This document shows positions 53,488 to 62,072 of a stretch of 64,000 nucleotides of DNA, piece by piece. The position numbers were made by a program, and so were the translations under genes. The stretch's first letter is position 1; each line of letters begins with the position of its first letter. The DNA comes from Streptomyces cyaneogriseus subsp. noncyanogenus (lineage in GTDB: Bacteria; Actinomycetota; Actinomycetes; Streptomycetales; Streptomycetaceae): contig NZ_CP010849.1 in NCBI RefSeq assembly GCF_000931445.1, positions 1,302,001-1,366,000 of the forward strand. Reading direction: 5' to 3'. The notes under the pieces are model-generated. The model was not told the origin of the DNA and ran no database searches. It worked only from the letters and a program-made list of their open reading frames with translations.

Positions 53488-53689
53488 GAGGCGGACCCGG
53501 GCCGGGACGCGGGAGTGCGGCACGGAGCCGGCACCACCCGCGTCCCCTCCTCACCTCCTGCGCGCCGCCGCGCCTCCGGCCGCCTCGGCCGGTACGGCGA
53601 ACCCCGCGCCCGGACGCCGGTAGGCTGCGGCGCACACCGTCCGCGCGCGGACGGATGAGCGGACCGGGGAGTTCGAGGGGGGCGGCACG

Positions 53690-53917
53690 GTGGACACCCA
53701 GAGGCTCGACGGCGACGAGGCGTTCCGGCGCTGGTTCGACCCGCTGTTCGCGGACGTCGACCGGCTCGCACGGGACACCGCGCCGGCCGTGCCCCGGCTC
53801 GCCGAGTTGCAGCGCGAGCTCATCGCCCTGATCGATGTGCTGGACCCCAAGGCCGCGCGTTTCCCCCAGTTCCGTGAGCCGGCCAGGGCCGCGACACCGG
53901 CCGGGCGGGAAAGCTGA
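53690..53917 (+). CDS. Small hypothetical protein
   Basis: 75 aa, GTG at 53690 with GAGGGGGG upstream. Helical (AFRRWFDPLFADVDRLARDTAP, RLAELQRELIALIDVLD). No family recognised. Ends 7 bp before the convergent MFS gene. Confidence 0.6.
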   Translation: MDTQRLDGDEAFRRWFDPLFADVDRLARDTAPAVPRLAELQRELIALIDVLDPKAARFPQFREPARAATPAGRES

Positions 53918-53923
53918 GACGCC

Positions 53924-55141
53924 TCACCGGGCGGCCCCGTGGTTCCGCCGGGGCAGCAGCAGCGGGGTCGCGAGCATCAGCAGACCCGCGACGGTGAGGG
54001 CGGTGCGCGGGCCGGTGGCGTCGGCGAGCAGGCCGGCGAGGGCGGTGCAGAGGGCGATGGAGACGCTGTTGCCGATGGACCAGGCGGACAGGGTGCGGGC
54101 GACGCGTTCCCTGGGGGTGTGTTCGAGCCGGTAGGTGGCCACGACGGGGTTGTACAGGCTCATGTTGACGATGATGGCGAGTTCGAGGGCCATCACGAGC
54201 GCGAGTCCCGGGATGCCGGGCGGGACGAAGGCCAGGCCGATCAGCCAGACCGCGCGCAGTGTGCCGGCGACGCGGAGGACCCTGGGCCGGCCGTAGCGGG
54301 CCACGACGCGGTGGGCCAGGCGCGAGCCGATGAGCCCGCCGATACAGGGGGCGGCGAAGGCCAGGCCGTACTGCCAGGGCGGGAAGCCGAGGTCGCGCAG
54401 CAGGAGCACGGCCAGCAGCGGTTCGGTGGACATGATCAGCCCGGCGACGAGCAGGTTGTTGGCGTACAGGGCGCGCAGGCCGGGATGGGTCAGGATGTGC
54501 CGCCAGCCGTCGAGCAGGTCGCCGGCGCGGATGCGGCCGGGGCCGCTGCGGCGCGGCCGTTCCTCCCGGCCGCCCATCAGGACGATGCCGAGCGCGGAGA
54601 GCAGATGGCTGAGCGCGTCGGCCACCACGGTGGTGACCGGCCCGAGGACGCCGACCGCCGCGCCGCCGAGCGGCGGGCCGAGCGCGGTGGAGCTCCACGT
54701 CGTGGACTCCAGCCGGGCGTTGGCGATGAGCAGGTCGTCCGGCCGGACGATCGCCTTGAGGGTGGCGCCGCCGGCCGCGTTGAAGGCGATCTTGGACGCG
54801 GCGACCACCGCCGAGACGACGAGCAGGTGGGCGAAGCCGATCCGGCCGAGGGCGTACGCCACCGGGACGCTCATCAGGGCCGCGAACCGGGCGAGGTCCA
54901 TGGCGATCATCACGGGCCGCTTGCGGCGGAACTCCACCCAGGGCCCGAGCGGCAACGCGATCAGCGCGCCCACGGCCGGCCCCATGGCGGACAGCAGGGA
55001 GACCTCGGCCGGGCCGGCGTGCAACACCACCACGGCGATCAGCGGGAACGCGCCGAACCCCACTCCGGAGCCGTAGGCGCTGACCGCGTAGGCGGCCCAC
55101 AGCCACCCGAACCGCCGTCCCAGACGCCGTCGCGCCGCCAT
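53924..55141 (-). CDS. MFS transporter (DHA3-like)
   Basis: 405 aa, ATG at 55141 (GAGGCGG site); a longer frame to 55222 lacks one. About 12 membrane helices, with FRRKRPVMIAMDLARF as the motif-A-like loop after helix 2 and SRLAHRVVARYGRPRVLR in the middle. Similar in layout to macrolide or siderophore exporters. No neighbour suggests a substrate. Confidence 0.87.
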   Translation of the reverse strand: MAARRRLGRRFGWLWAAYAVSAYGSGVGFGAFPLIAVVVLHAGPAEVSLLSAMGPAVGALIALPLGPWVEFRRKRPVMIAMDLARFAALMSVPVAYALGRIGFAHLLVVSAVVAASKIAFNAAGGATLKAIVRPDDLLIANARLESTTWSSTALGPPLGGAAVGVLGPVTTVVADALSHLLSALGIVLMGGREERPRRSGPGRIRAGDLLDGWRHILTHPGLRALYANNLLVAGLIMSTEPLLAVLLLRDLGFPPWQYGLAFAAPCIGGLIGSRLAHRVVARYGRPRVLRVAGTLRAVWLIGLAFVPPGIPGLALVMALELAIIVNMSLYNPVVATYRLEHTPRERVARTLSAWSIGNSVSIALCTALAGLLADATGPRTALTVAGLLMLATPLLLPRRNHGAAR

Positions 55142-55365
55142 ACCCGCCGCCTCTCGTACGACCCCTCGTTGACGGCGTACATCAAAGCGGGCCGCGGCGG
55201 CCGGATTCCAACAACCGATCACCCGGCAGCCACAACCGATGGTTGTGAGCAGCGGGGTCGGCGCCGCGGCGGCGGGCCGCCCGGCGCGAAGTCACCCGGT
55301 GGCCAGGGATGCGCCGGGCCCGGCGTGGGGAGAATCGCGGTAGGCCCGCCTCGCGAGGAGGTCAC

Positions 55366-56046
55366 ATGGCGCTCCGCCCGCCCCGTTCCCGCTCTGCGCC
55401 GCGGGACGCCGTGCACCATCCGCTGTTCGCCCGCTGCTACGACCGGGTCAGTACGGCCGCCGAGACCCGGATGGGCATGGGCGCCGTGCGGGAGAGGCTG
55501 CTGGTCGGGCTCTCCGGTCGGGTCGTCGAGATCGGCGCGGGCAACGGGCTGAACTTCGCGCACTATCCGGGGACGGTCGCGGAGGTCGTCGCCATCGAAC
55601 CGGAGCGGGTGCTGCGGCGGTCGGCGGTGGAGGCGGCCCTGCGCGCGGAGGTGCCCGTCGACGTGGTGCCGGGGGCGGCGGAGGCGTTGCCGGTCAAGAG
55701 CGAGGGGTTCGACGCGGCCGTGCTGTCGCTGGTGCTGTGCAGCGTGCGGGACGTGCCGCGGGCGCTCGCGGAGGTGCGGCGGGTGCTGCGGCCCGGCGGT
55801 GAGGTGCGGTTCTTCGAGCACGGCCGGGGCGGCGGCCGGGTCATGGGGGCCACCCAGCGGGCGCTGGACCGGACGGTGTGGCCGGCCCTGAGCGGCGGCT
55901 GCCATCTGTCCCGGGACCCGGTCGCCGCGCTGCGCGGGGCCGGGTTCGAGATCGGCCCCTACCGGCGGACCCTGATGCCGGAGAAGGGGCCGAGGCTGCC
56001 GGCGTCCTACTGTGTGACGGGCGCGGCCTGGCGGCCCGGCGCCTGA
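55366..56046 (+). CDS. Class I SAM-dependent methyltransferase
   Basis: 226 aa, ATG at 55366 after AGGAGG. SAM motif I VVEIGAGNGLNFAHYP, acidic loop IEPE, and motif VLSLVLCSVRDVPRALAEVRRVLRPGG place it with UbiE/MT11-type small-molecule or lipid methyltransferases. Substrate unknown. Confidence 0.87.
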   Translation: MALRPPRSRSAPRDAVHHPLFARCYDRVSTAAETRMGMGAVRERLLVGLSGRVVEIGAGNGLNFAHYPGTVAEVVAIEPERVLRRSAVEAALRAEVPVDVVPGAAEALPVKSEGFDAAVLSLVLCSVRDVPRALAEVRRVLRPGGEVRFFEHGRGGGRVMGATQRALDRTVWPALSGGCHLSRDPVAALRGAGFEIGPYRRTLMPEKGPRLPASYCVTGAAWRPGA

Positions 56047-56059
56047 GGCCGCGCGGCGG

Positions 56060-56434
56060 TCACACGCACCACTGCCGCAGTTCCCGGGCGATGTCGTCGA
56101 CGGACGCCTCGCCGTTGTGCACCAGCCGGGCCAGGTCGCGGACCTGCTCCGGGGACGGGGCGACCTTCAGGCCGCTGGCGACGAGGTAGGCGTAGGCGAC
56201 GGCGGTGGCGAACAGCGCGTTGGACCGCTCCAGCGCCGGGACGCGGATGAGGAGCTGGAGCAGCGCGGCGGCGCGCGCCTGCGGACTGTCGTAGACGGGG
56301 ACGTCGATTATCTCCGCCTGGTGGCGTGCCACGGCGGCGACGAGGGCGCCCCAGTCGGTGACCTGGGGGTCTCCGGGCATCTTCCGCTCGGCGAGCATGA
56401 GCAGCCAGGCGAGGTCGATCCTGAGGTGGTTCAA
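56060..56434 (-). CDS. Fic/Doc-like toxin component with degenerate motif
   Basis: 124 aa, ATG at 56434, 4 bp after the antitoxin. Resembles the short Fic-family toxins of Streptomyces TA pairs (starts MNHLRIDLAWLLMLAERK, PQVTDWGALVAAVARHQ). The Fic motif HxFxxxNxR is altered: VPALERSNALFATAVAY keeps the Asn but lacks the catalytic His and the Arg/Lys. It may be inactive as an AMP- or phospho-transferase, or use another mechanism. Confidence 0.75.
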   Translation of the reverse strand: MNHLRIDLAWLLMLAERKMPGDPQVTDWGALVAAVARHQAEIIDVPVYDSPQARAAALLQLLIRVPALERSNALFATAVAYAYLVASGLKVAPSPEQVRDLARLVHNGEASVDDIARELRQWCV

Positions 56435-56438
56435 CGGA

Positions 56439-56672
56439 TCAGCGGCCGCCCTCGCCCGCCTCCTCGGCGAACGCCTTGTCGGCGAACACCTTTTCGTACT
56501 GCCGCATGAAGTCCGCGGCGGCCTCCACGAAGGTGTGGCCCACTTCGCCGACGTCGCGGCGGACCAGCTCCTCGATGTAGCGGTTGACGCTCATGCCGCG
56601 GGACAGCGCGCGCTCGCGCGCGGCTCGGGCGGTGTCCTCGTCCACCCGCACGTTCAGCTGGGTCTTCGCCAT
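56439..56672 (-). CDS. Ribbon-helix-helix antitoxin
   Basis: 77 aa, ATG at 56672. CopG/HicB-like N-terminus (TQLNVRVDEDTARAARERAL, SVNRYIEELVRRDV) that should bind its own promoter, and an acidic C-terminal helix (DFMRQYEKVFADKAFAEEA) likely to wrap the toxin. First gene of the TA pair. Confidence 0.82.
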   Translation of the reverse strand: MAKTQLNVRVDEDTARAARERALSRGMSVNRYIEELVRRDVGEVGHTFVEAAADFMRQYEKVFADKAFAEEAGEGGR

Positions 56673-56815
56673 GCCTCGACGCTAGCGCTCCGCCGCTAGC
56701 AGCGGCAAGGCCGCCGCGACCGCACGCGCGCCGCGTCCGCCGTACTGTGTGAGACGGACCGCCCCGTCCTCGGCCGGGACACGGGCGTCGCCGCATCGCC
56801 GAGCCGGGAGGTGCC

Positions 56816-57640
56816 GTGCCCAGACCTGCCGCGGAACACGCCCCGGGGCCCGCGCCGGCCGGCCCCTTCGCGGCGCGTGCCCGGGGCCTGACCAAGGCGT
56901 ACGGCGCGGGCGAGACGACGGTGCTCGCCCTGGACGCGGTGGACGTCGACATCGCGCGCGGCCGGTTCACCGCGGTGATGGGGCCGTCGGGGTCCGGCAA
57001 GTCCACGCTGATGCACTGTCTGGCGGGGCTGGACACGGTCTCGGCCGGGCGGGTGTGGCTCGGGGAGACGGAGATCACCGGGCTGAAGGACCGGGAGCTG
57101 ACCCGGCTGCGCCGGGACCGGGTCGGGTTCATGTTCCAGTCGTTCAATCTGGTCCCGACTCTGAACGCGCTGGAGAACATCACCCTGCCGCTGGACATCG
57201 CGGGCAGGCGGCCCGACCCGCGGTGGCTCGACCGGGTCGTGGGCACGCTGGGCCTGCGCGACCGGCTCGGGCACCGGCCCGCGCAGTTGTCCGGCGGGCA
57301 GCAGCAGCGGGTGGCCTGCGCGCGGGCGCTGGTCTCCCGGCCCGAGCTGATCTTCGCGGACGAGCCGACCGGGAACCTCGACTCGCGGGCCGGACTGGAG
57401 GTCCTGGGCTTTCTGCGCGGGGCCGTCGACGACCTGGGGCAGACCGTGGTCATGGTCACCCACGACCCGGGCGCCGCCGCCCACTCCGACGCGGTGCTCT
57501 TCCTCGCGGACGGGCGGATCGTGGACCGGATGGAACGGCCGACGGCGCGGGCGGTGCTGGACCGGATGAAGCGCCTCGACACCGTGCGCGGCCCGTCCGG
57601 CGCGAGCGGCCCGCCCGCGCGGGGCCCGGAGAGGGGCTGA
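56816..57640 (+). CDS. ABC transporter ATP-binding protein (MacB/LolD type)
   Basis: 274 aa, GTG at 56816 (GTG at 56811 also possible), GGGAGG upstream. Walker A GPSGSGKST, Q-loop MFQSFNLVP, signature LSGGQQQRVACARAL, Walker B LIFADEPTGNLDS, switch His in VMVTHDP. Energises the FtsX-type permease encoded 4 bp downstream, probably for lipoprotein, peptide or drug extrusion. Confidence 0.94.
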   Translation: MPRPAAEHAPGPAPAGPFAARARGLTKAYGAGETTVLALDAVDVDIARGRFTAVMGPSGSGKSTLMHCLAGLDTVSAGRVWLGETEITGLKDRELTRLRRDRVGFMFQSFNLVPTLNALENITLPLDIAGRRPDPRWLDRVVGTLGLRDRLGHRPAQLSGGQQQRVACARALVSRPELIFADEPTGNLDSRAGLEVLGFLRGAVDDLGQTVVMVTHDPGAAAHSDAVLFLADGRIVDRMERPTARAVLDRMKRLDTVRGPSGASGPPARGPERG

Positions 57641-57644
57641 GGCG

Positions 57645-60212
57645 ATGCTCAGGGCGACGCTGCGGAGCTTCCTGGCGCACAAGGGCCGGCTGCTGATGTC
57701 GGGGCTGGCCGTGGTGTTGTCGGTGGCGTTCGTCGCGGGCAGCCTGATCTTCTCCGACACCCTCGACCGCACCTTCGACCAGCTCTTCGCCTCGACTGCC
57801 GCCGATGTGACCGTCCGTCCCGAGGAGGGCCTGGACGAGACCCTTCCCTCCGGCCGGATCGCCACCCTGCCCGCCGCGCTCGCCGACCGCGTGGTCGGCC
57901 TCGACCAGGTCGCCGCCGCCCGGGTGGACGTCGAGGCCGAGAACATCACCGTCGTCGACGCCCGGCGCCGGCCGGTCAGCCCCACCACCGGCGCCCCCAC
58001 CACCGGCGCCAACTGGGACCCGGCCGGCCGCCGCACCGTCGAGCTGGGCTCCGGTCACGCCCCGCGCGGGCCGGGGCAGGCGGTGCTCGACGAGGTGACC
58101 GCCGACCGCGCGGACGTACGGATCGGCGACACCCTCACCGTGATCGCCCCGCCGGGCTCCTTCCCGGTCGAGGTGGTCGGCATCGCCGCCTTCACCGCCG
58201 CCAACCCCGGCACCGCGCTGCTCTTCCTGGACACCCCGGCCGCCCAGGAGCGGCTGCTGGGCGACGCCCGCGCCGCGACCGGCATCTCCGTCGACGCCGC
58301 GAAGGGCGTGGACGCCGGGCAGCTCAAGCGTCGGGTCGCCGACGCGCTGGGCCCGGACGCCTACACCTACCGGACCGCCGCCGAGCAGGCCGAGTCCGAC
58401 GTCCAGCGGCTGGGCGGCTTCCTCGACGTCCTGAAGTGGGTCATGCTCGGCTTCGCCGGGGTCGCGGTCCTCGTGGGCGTCTTCCTGATCGTCAACACCT
58501 TCTCGATGCTGATCGCCCAGCGCACCCGCGAGCTCGGCCTGCTGCGCGCGCTGGGCGCCGACCGGCGCCAGGTCCGCCGGTCGGTACTGACCGAGGCGCT
58601 GCTGCTCGGCGTGGCCGGCGCCACGCTGGGGCTGGCCGCCGGTGTCGGGCTGGCCGCCGGGCTGATCCGGGTGATGAACGCGATCGGCATGCACATCCGC
58701 TCCACCGACATGGTGATCGGCTGGGCGACCCCGGTCGCGGGGTACGCCGTCGGCATCGGCGTGACGTTCGTGGCGGCGTACCTCCCGGCCCGCCGGGCCG
58801 CGGCCGTCTCCCCGATGGCGGCGATCGCGGAGACCGAGGCCGCCGGTACGGGCCGTCCGCTGCGGACGCGGGCGAGGGTGGGCGCGGCGGTCGGGGCGGT
58901 GGGTGCCGCCGCACTCGCCGGGTGCGCCGTCTCCTCCCGGACGGGCCGGGCGGCGCCGCTGCTCGGGTTCGGTGTCGCCCTGACGCTGGTCGCCGCCGTG
59001 GTGGCGGGCCCGTTGCTGGTGCGGCCGGTGATCCGGGTCCTCGGCGCGTCCTTCCCCGCCCTGTTCGGCGCCGTCGGCGTGCTGAGCCGGCGCAACGCCC
59101 TGCGCAATCCGCGCCGCACCGGTGCCACCGCCGCCGCCCTGATGGTGGGGATCGCCCTGGCCGTGGGGCTGTCCGTGGCCGGTGCCTCGATCACCGCCTC
59201 CTTCGACCGGCGGATCGACCGGACGCTGGGCTCGGACTTCATCGTGCGCAACGGCAACTCCGCGCCGTTCCCGCGCGAGGTGACCGACGCGGTGCGCCGG
59301 GCGCCCGGCGCGGGGCTCGTCGTACCGGCGCGGTACGCGCCGGTCGCGGTGCGGCTGCCGGACGGCGAGCGGGTCACGACGACCGCCACGGCCTACGGCC
59401 CGGGGCTCGACGAGGTCGCCGACATCGACTACGCGCACGGGGACGGCCGGGCCGCGCTCGCGCCGGGGCGGCTCGCGATGGACACGCGCTTCGCCCGGGA
59501 GCACGGCGTACGCCCGGGCGGCACGGTCTCGGTCGAGTTCCAGGGCGGGCGCACCGCGGCCCTGACCGTGGGCGCCCTGACCGGCCGGGAGTCCGCCGAG
59601 AGGTTCCGGACGCCGGGCGGGCTGTTCCTCTCGCTGGCCACGCTGGAGCGGTACGCGCCGGGCGGCCAGGACGCCGTGCTCTACGTCAACGCCGCCCCCG
59701 GCACGGGCGACGACGAGCTGCGGGCCGCTCTGGAGCGGTCGCTCGCCCCGTACCCGCATGTGCAGGTGCGCGACCTGGCCGGCTACAAGGAGCTGGTGCG
59801 CGACCAGATCGCCGTACTGCTGTATCTCGTGTACGCGCTGCTGGGGCTGGCGATCGTCATCGCGGTCCTCGGCGTGGTGAACACGCTCGCGCTGTCGGTG
59901 GTGGAACGCACCCGGGAGATCGGGCTGCTGCGGGCGATCGGGCTGTCCCGGCGCCGGCTGCGGCGGATGATCCGGCTGGAGTCGGTGGTGATCGCGGTCT
60001 TCGGGGCGGTGCTGGGGCTGGCGCTGGGCCTGGTGTGGGGCGTGTGCACCCAGCGGGTGCTGGCCCTGGAGGGCATGACGGTGCTGGCCGTTCCGTGGGA
60101 CACGGTCGTCGCGGTGGTGGCCGGCTCGGTGGCGGTGGGGATCGTGGCGGCGCTGCTGCCCGCGTCGCGTGCCTCGCGCATGAATGTGCTGGCGGCCATC
60201 GCACACGAGTGA
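57645..60212 (+). CDS. ABC transporter permease, FtsX/MacB family
   Basis: 855 aa, ATG at 57645. Two FtsX-type halves: an N-terminal helix, an outer MacB-like domain (VTVRPEEGLDETLPSGRI), 3-4 helices (VLVGVFLIVNTFSMLIAQRTRELGLL as the FtsX core), then a repeat of the plan with a second outer domain and a final three-helix core (VERTREIGLLRAIGLS). Typical actinobacterial double-length permease. Substrate unknown. Confidence 0.93.
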   Translation: MLRATLRSFLAHKGRLLMSGLAVVLSVAFVAGSLIFSDTLDRTFDQLFASTAADVTVRPEEGLDETLPSGRIATLPAALADRVVGLDQVAAARVDVEAENITVVDARRRPVSPTTGAPTTGANWDPAGRRTVELGSGHAPRGPGQAVLDEVTADRADVRIGDTLTVIAPPGSFPVEVVGIAAFTAANPGTALLFLDTPAAQERLLGDARAATGISVDAAKGVDAGQLKRRVADALGPDAYTYRTAAEQAESDVQRLGGFLDVLKWVMLGFAGVAVLVGVFLIVNTFSMLIAQRTRELGLLRALGADRRQVRRSVLTEALLLGVAGATLGLAAGVGLAAGLIRVMNAIGMHIRSTDMVIGWATPVAGYAVGIGVTFVAAYLPARRAAAVSPMAAIAETEAAGTGRPLRTRARVGAAVGAVGAAALAGCAVSSRTGRAAPLLGFGVALTLVAAVVAGPLLVRPVIRVLGASFPALFGAVGVLSRRNALRNPRRTGATAAALMVGIALAVGLSVAGASITASFDRRIDRTLGSDFIVRNGNSAPFPREVTDAVRRAPGAGLVVPARYAPVAVRLPDGERVTTTATAYGPGLDEVADIDYAHGDGRAALAPGRLAMDTRFAREHGVRPGGTVSVEFQGGRTAALTVGALTGRESAERFRTPGGLFLSLATLERYAPGGQDAVLYVNAAPGTGDDELRAALERSLAPYPHVQVRDLAGYKELVRDQIAVLLYLVYALLGLAIVIAVLGVVNTLALSVVERTREIGLLRAIGLSRRRLRRMIRLESVVIAVFGAVLGLALGLVWGVCTQRVLALEGMTVLAVPWDTVVAVVAGSVAVGIVAALLPASRASRMNVLAAIAHE

Positions 60213-60258
60213 TTGACTCGCCCGCGTCCTTGAAGTGCCCTTGCGAGCAGGAGAGTTG

Positions 60259-61146
60259 ATGGTGCATCCATTCCGCTTCGGCGTCAATCTGGTGACCCCC
60301 GCCCCGGACCGGGAGTGGCGGGCCAAGTGCCGCCGGGCCGAGGAGCTGGGGTACGACGTGATCCTGGTCCCCGACCACCTGGGCATGGCGGCGCCCTTCC
60401 CGGCCCTGGTGGCGGCGGCCGAGGCGACCGAGCGCCCGCGGCTGGGCACGTTCGTCCTCAACGCCGGTTTCTGGAACCCGGCGCTGCTGGCCCGTGAGGT
60501 CGCGACGGCGGACGCCCTGACCGGCGGGCGTCTGGAACTCGGGGTCGGCGCCGGCTATGTGCAGGCGGAGCACGAGGCGGCCGGGCTGCCGTTCGGCTCC
60601 CCGCGCGAGCGGGTCGACCACCTGCGGCGCACGGTGGAGGAGCTGACCGGGCTGCTCGGCTCCGCGGAACACCGGCCGCAGCCGGTGCAGCCCCGGGTGC
60701 CGCTGCTGATCGGCGGCAACGGCGACCGGATGCTGCGGCTGACCGCCGAGCGCGCCGACATCGCGGCCTTCACCGGCGCCCGGAGCGTGCCGGGCAGCAC
60801 CACGGGGCAGCTCGCCCCGATCACGGCGGAGGAGCTCGACGAGCGGGTGGCGCGGTACCGGGAGCTGGCCGCGGGCCGCGCGGAACCCGCGGAGCTGAAC
60901 CTGCTCGTCCAGCGGGTCGTCGTCACCGAGGACCGCGAGGCCGCGGTGCGGCCCTTCCTGGAGCTGGTGCCGCATCTGACCGCCGCGCAGGTGCTGGAGC
61001 TGCCGATCGTCCTGGTGGGGACCGTGGCGGAGATCACCGCGCAGGTGCGGGCGCAGCGGGAGCGGTACGGGTTCACGTACCTGACCGTTCTGGAGCCGTG
61101 CATGGAGGCGTTCGCCCCGGTCATCGCGGCCCTGCGCGAGGCATGA
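60259..61146 (+). CDS. LLM-class F420-dependent oxidoreductase
   Basis: 295 aa from ATG 60259 (GGAGAG just upstream; GTG at 60262 has better spacing). Luciferase-like fold: FRFGVNLVTPAPDREW, VILVPDHLGM, GRLELGVGAGYVQAEHEAAG and LLIGGNGDRMLRL. Matches the MSMEG_2516-type F420 family of actinobacteria. Physiological substrate unknown. Confidence 0.88.
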   Translation: MVHPFRFGVNLVTPAPDREWRAKCRRAEELGYDVILVPDHLGMAAPFPALVAAAEATERPRLGTFVLNAGFWNPALLAREVATADALTGGRLELGVGAGYVQAEHEAAGLPFGSPRERVDHLRRTVEELTGLLGSAEHRPQPVQPRVPLLIGGNGDRMLRLTAERADIAAFTGARSVPGSTTGQLAPITAEELDERVARYRELAAGRAEPAELNLLVQRVVVTEDREAAVRPFLELVPHLTAAQVLELPIVLVGTVAEITAQVRAQRERYGFTYLTVLEPCMEAFAPVIAALREA

Positions 61147-61204
61147 GTGTCCGCATGGCGGAAAAGCCGTCCCGTTCCGCGGCGGCGGGTGATGTCATCG
61201 GGCC

Positions 61205-61630
61205 ATGACGGATCTGCGGATACGGGCCGCCGGGCCCGGTGACCTGGACGGTGTGCTGGCCTTCTGGAAGACGGCCGCCGAGGGGACCAGCATCAGCGAC
61301 GACCGGGACGGCGTGGAGCGGCTGGTGGCCCGGGACCCCGATGCCCTGATCCTGGCCGAGCGGGACGGCGAGCTGGTCGGCACGGTGATCGCGGGCTTCG
61401 ACGGCTGGCGCTGCCATCTGTACCGGCTGGCGGTGCGTCCGGACCGCCGCCGCCAGGGGATCGCCTCGGCCCTGCTGGCCGCGGCGGAGGAGCGGTTCGT
61501 ACGGCTCGGGGGACGCCGCGGGGACGCGATGGTGCTGGTGCGCAACGAGCGGGGGCAGCGGGCCTGGCGGGCCGCCGGTTACGCGCCCGAGGAGCAGTGG
61601 CGGCGCTGGGTGAAGCACCTGACGCCCTGA
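61205..61630 (+). CDS. GNAT-family N-acetyltransferase
   Basis: 141 aa, ATG at 61205. Acetyl-CoA-binding motif A in LYRLAVRPDRRRQGIASALL and motif B near WRAAGYAPEEQWRRWV. A RimI-like general acetyltransferase; substrate unknown. Closed by a strong hairpin. Confidence 0.9.
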   Translation: MTDLRIRAAGPGDLDGVLAFWKTAAEGTSISDDRDGVERLVARDPDALILAERDGELVGTVIAGFDGWRCHLYRLAVRPDRRRQGIASALLAAAEERFVRLGGRRGDAMVLVRNERGQRAWRAAGYAPEEQWRRWVKHLTP

Positions 61631-61640
61631 ACACGCGCGT

Positions 61641-61681
61641 GGGCGCGCCACCGCCCCCGGTGGGGAGGCGGTGGCGCGCCC
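61641..61681. terminator. Bidirectional terminator hairpin
   Basis: Perfect 15-bp inverted repeat GGGCGCGCCACCGCC / GGCGGTGGCGCGCCC with an 11-nt loop, between the convergent acetyltransferase and small membrane-protein genes. Confidence 0.87.
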
Positions 61682-61712
61682 GGCGGGCCGTGTCAGCCCC
61701 GCGGTCCTCGTC

Positions 61713-62054
61713 TCACGGCAGGGTCGCGATGCCCGCGGCGAGTCCGCCCGCGACGGCGAGCACCACCGGCAGCCCGCGGGAGCGGGTCAGTCCGGTCAGG
61801 GCCTGCGCCGCGAGGGTGGGCAGGAGCAGCCCGCCCAGCCCTCGGATCAGCGGGTCGCCGCCGGGGCGCGTCGCGAGGTACCCGGCCAGCGTGCCGGCGA
61901 GCGCCGCGAGCAGATGCAGGTACGGCATGCCCTCGCCGAGCAGGGGCCACCCGCGGCGGTCCGGCCGTCCGGCGCCGGAGCGCCGGCCGCGCACCACGAG
62001 GTAGGCGGCGATCACCGCGCACTGCACGGCGGCCGCGATCAGGAAGATCCACAT
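61713..62054 (-). CDS. Small membrane protein (possible immunity protein)
   Basis: 113 aa from ATG 62054, which has GGAG 8 nt upstream; a GTG at 62063 would add 3 residues. Three to four hydrophobic helices (MWIFLIAAAVQCAVIAAYLVV, LHLLAALAGTLAGYLA, GLPVVLAVAGGLAAG). No family recognised. It starts 18 bp after the large secreted protein whose C-terminus looks toxin-like, so it may protect the cell against it; this is inference from position and topology only. Confidence 0.65.
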   Translation of the reverse strand: MWIFLIAAAVQCAVIAAYLVVRGRRSGAGRPDRRGWPLLGEGMPYLHLLAALAGTLAGYLATRPGGDPLIRGLGGLLLPTLAAQALTGLTRSRGLPVVLAVAGGLAAGIATLP

Positions 62055-62072
62055 CGGGAACACTCCGTACGG

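Noticed and set aside
57456..60461. Minus-strand open frame of about 1000 codons opposite the ABC permease
   Set aside because: Low-complexity translation (His/Gly/Arg-rich) with no motif; the plus strand has a complete FtsX-type permease.
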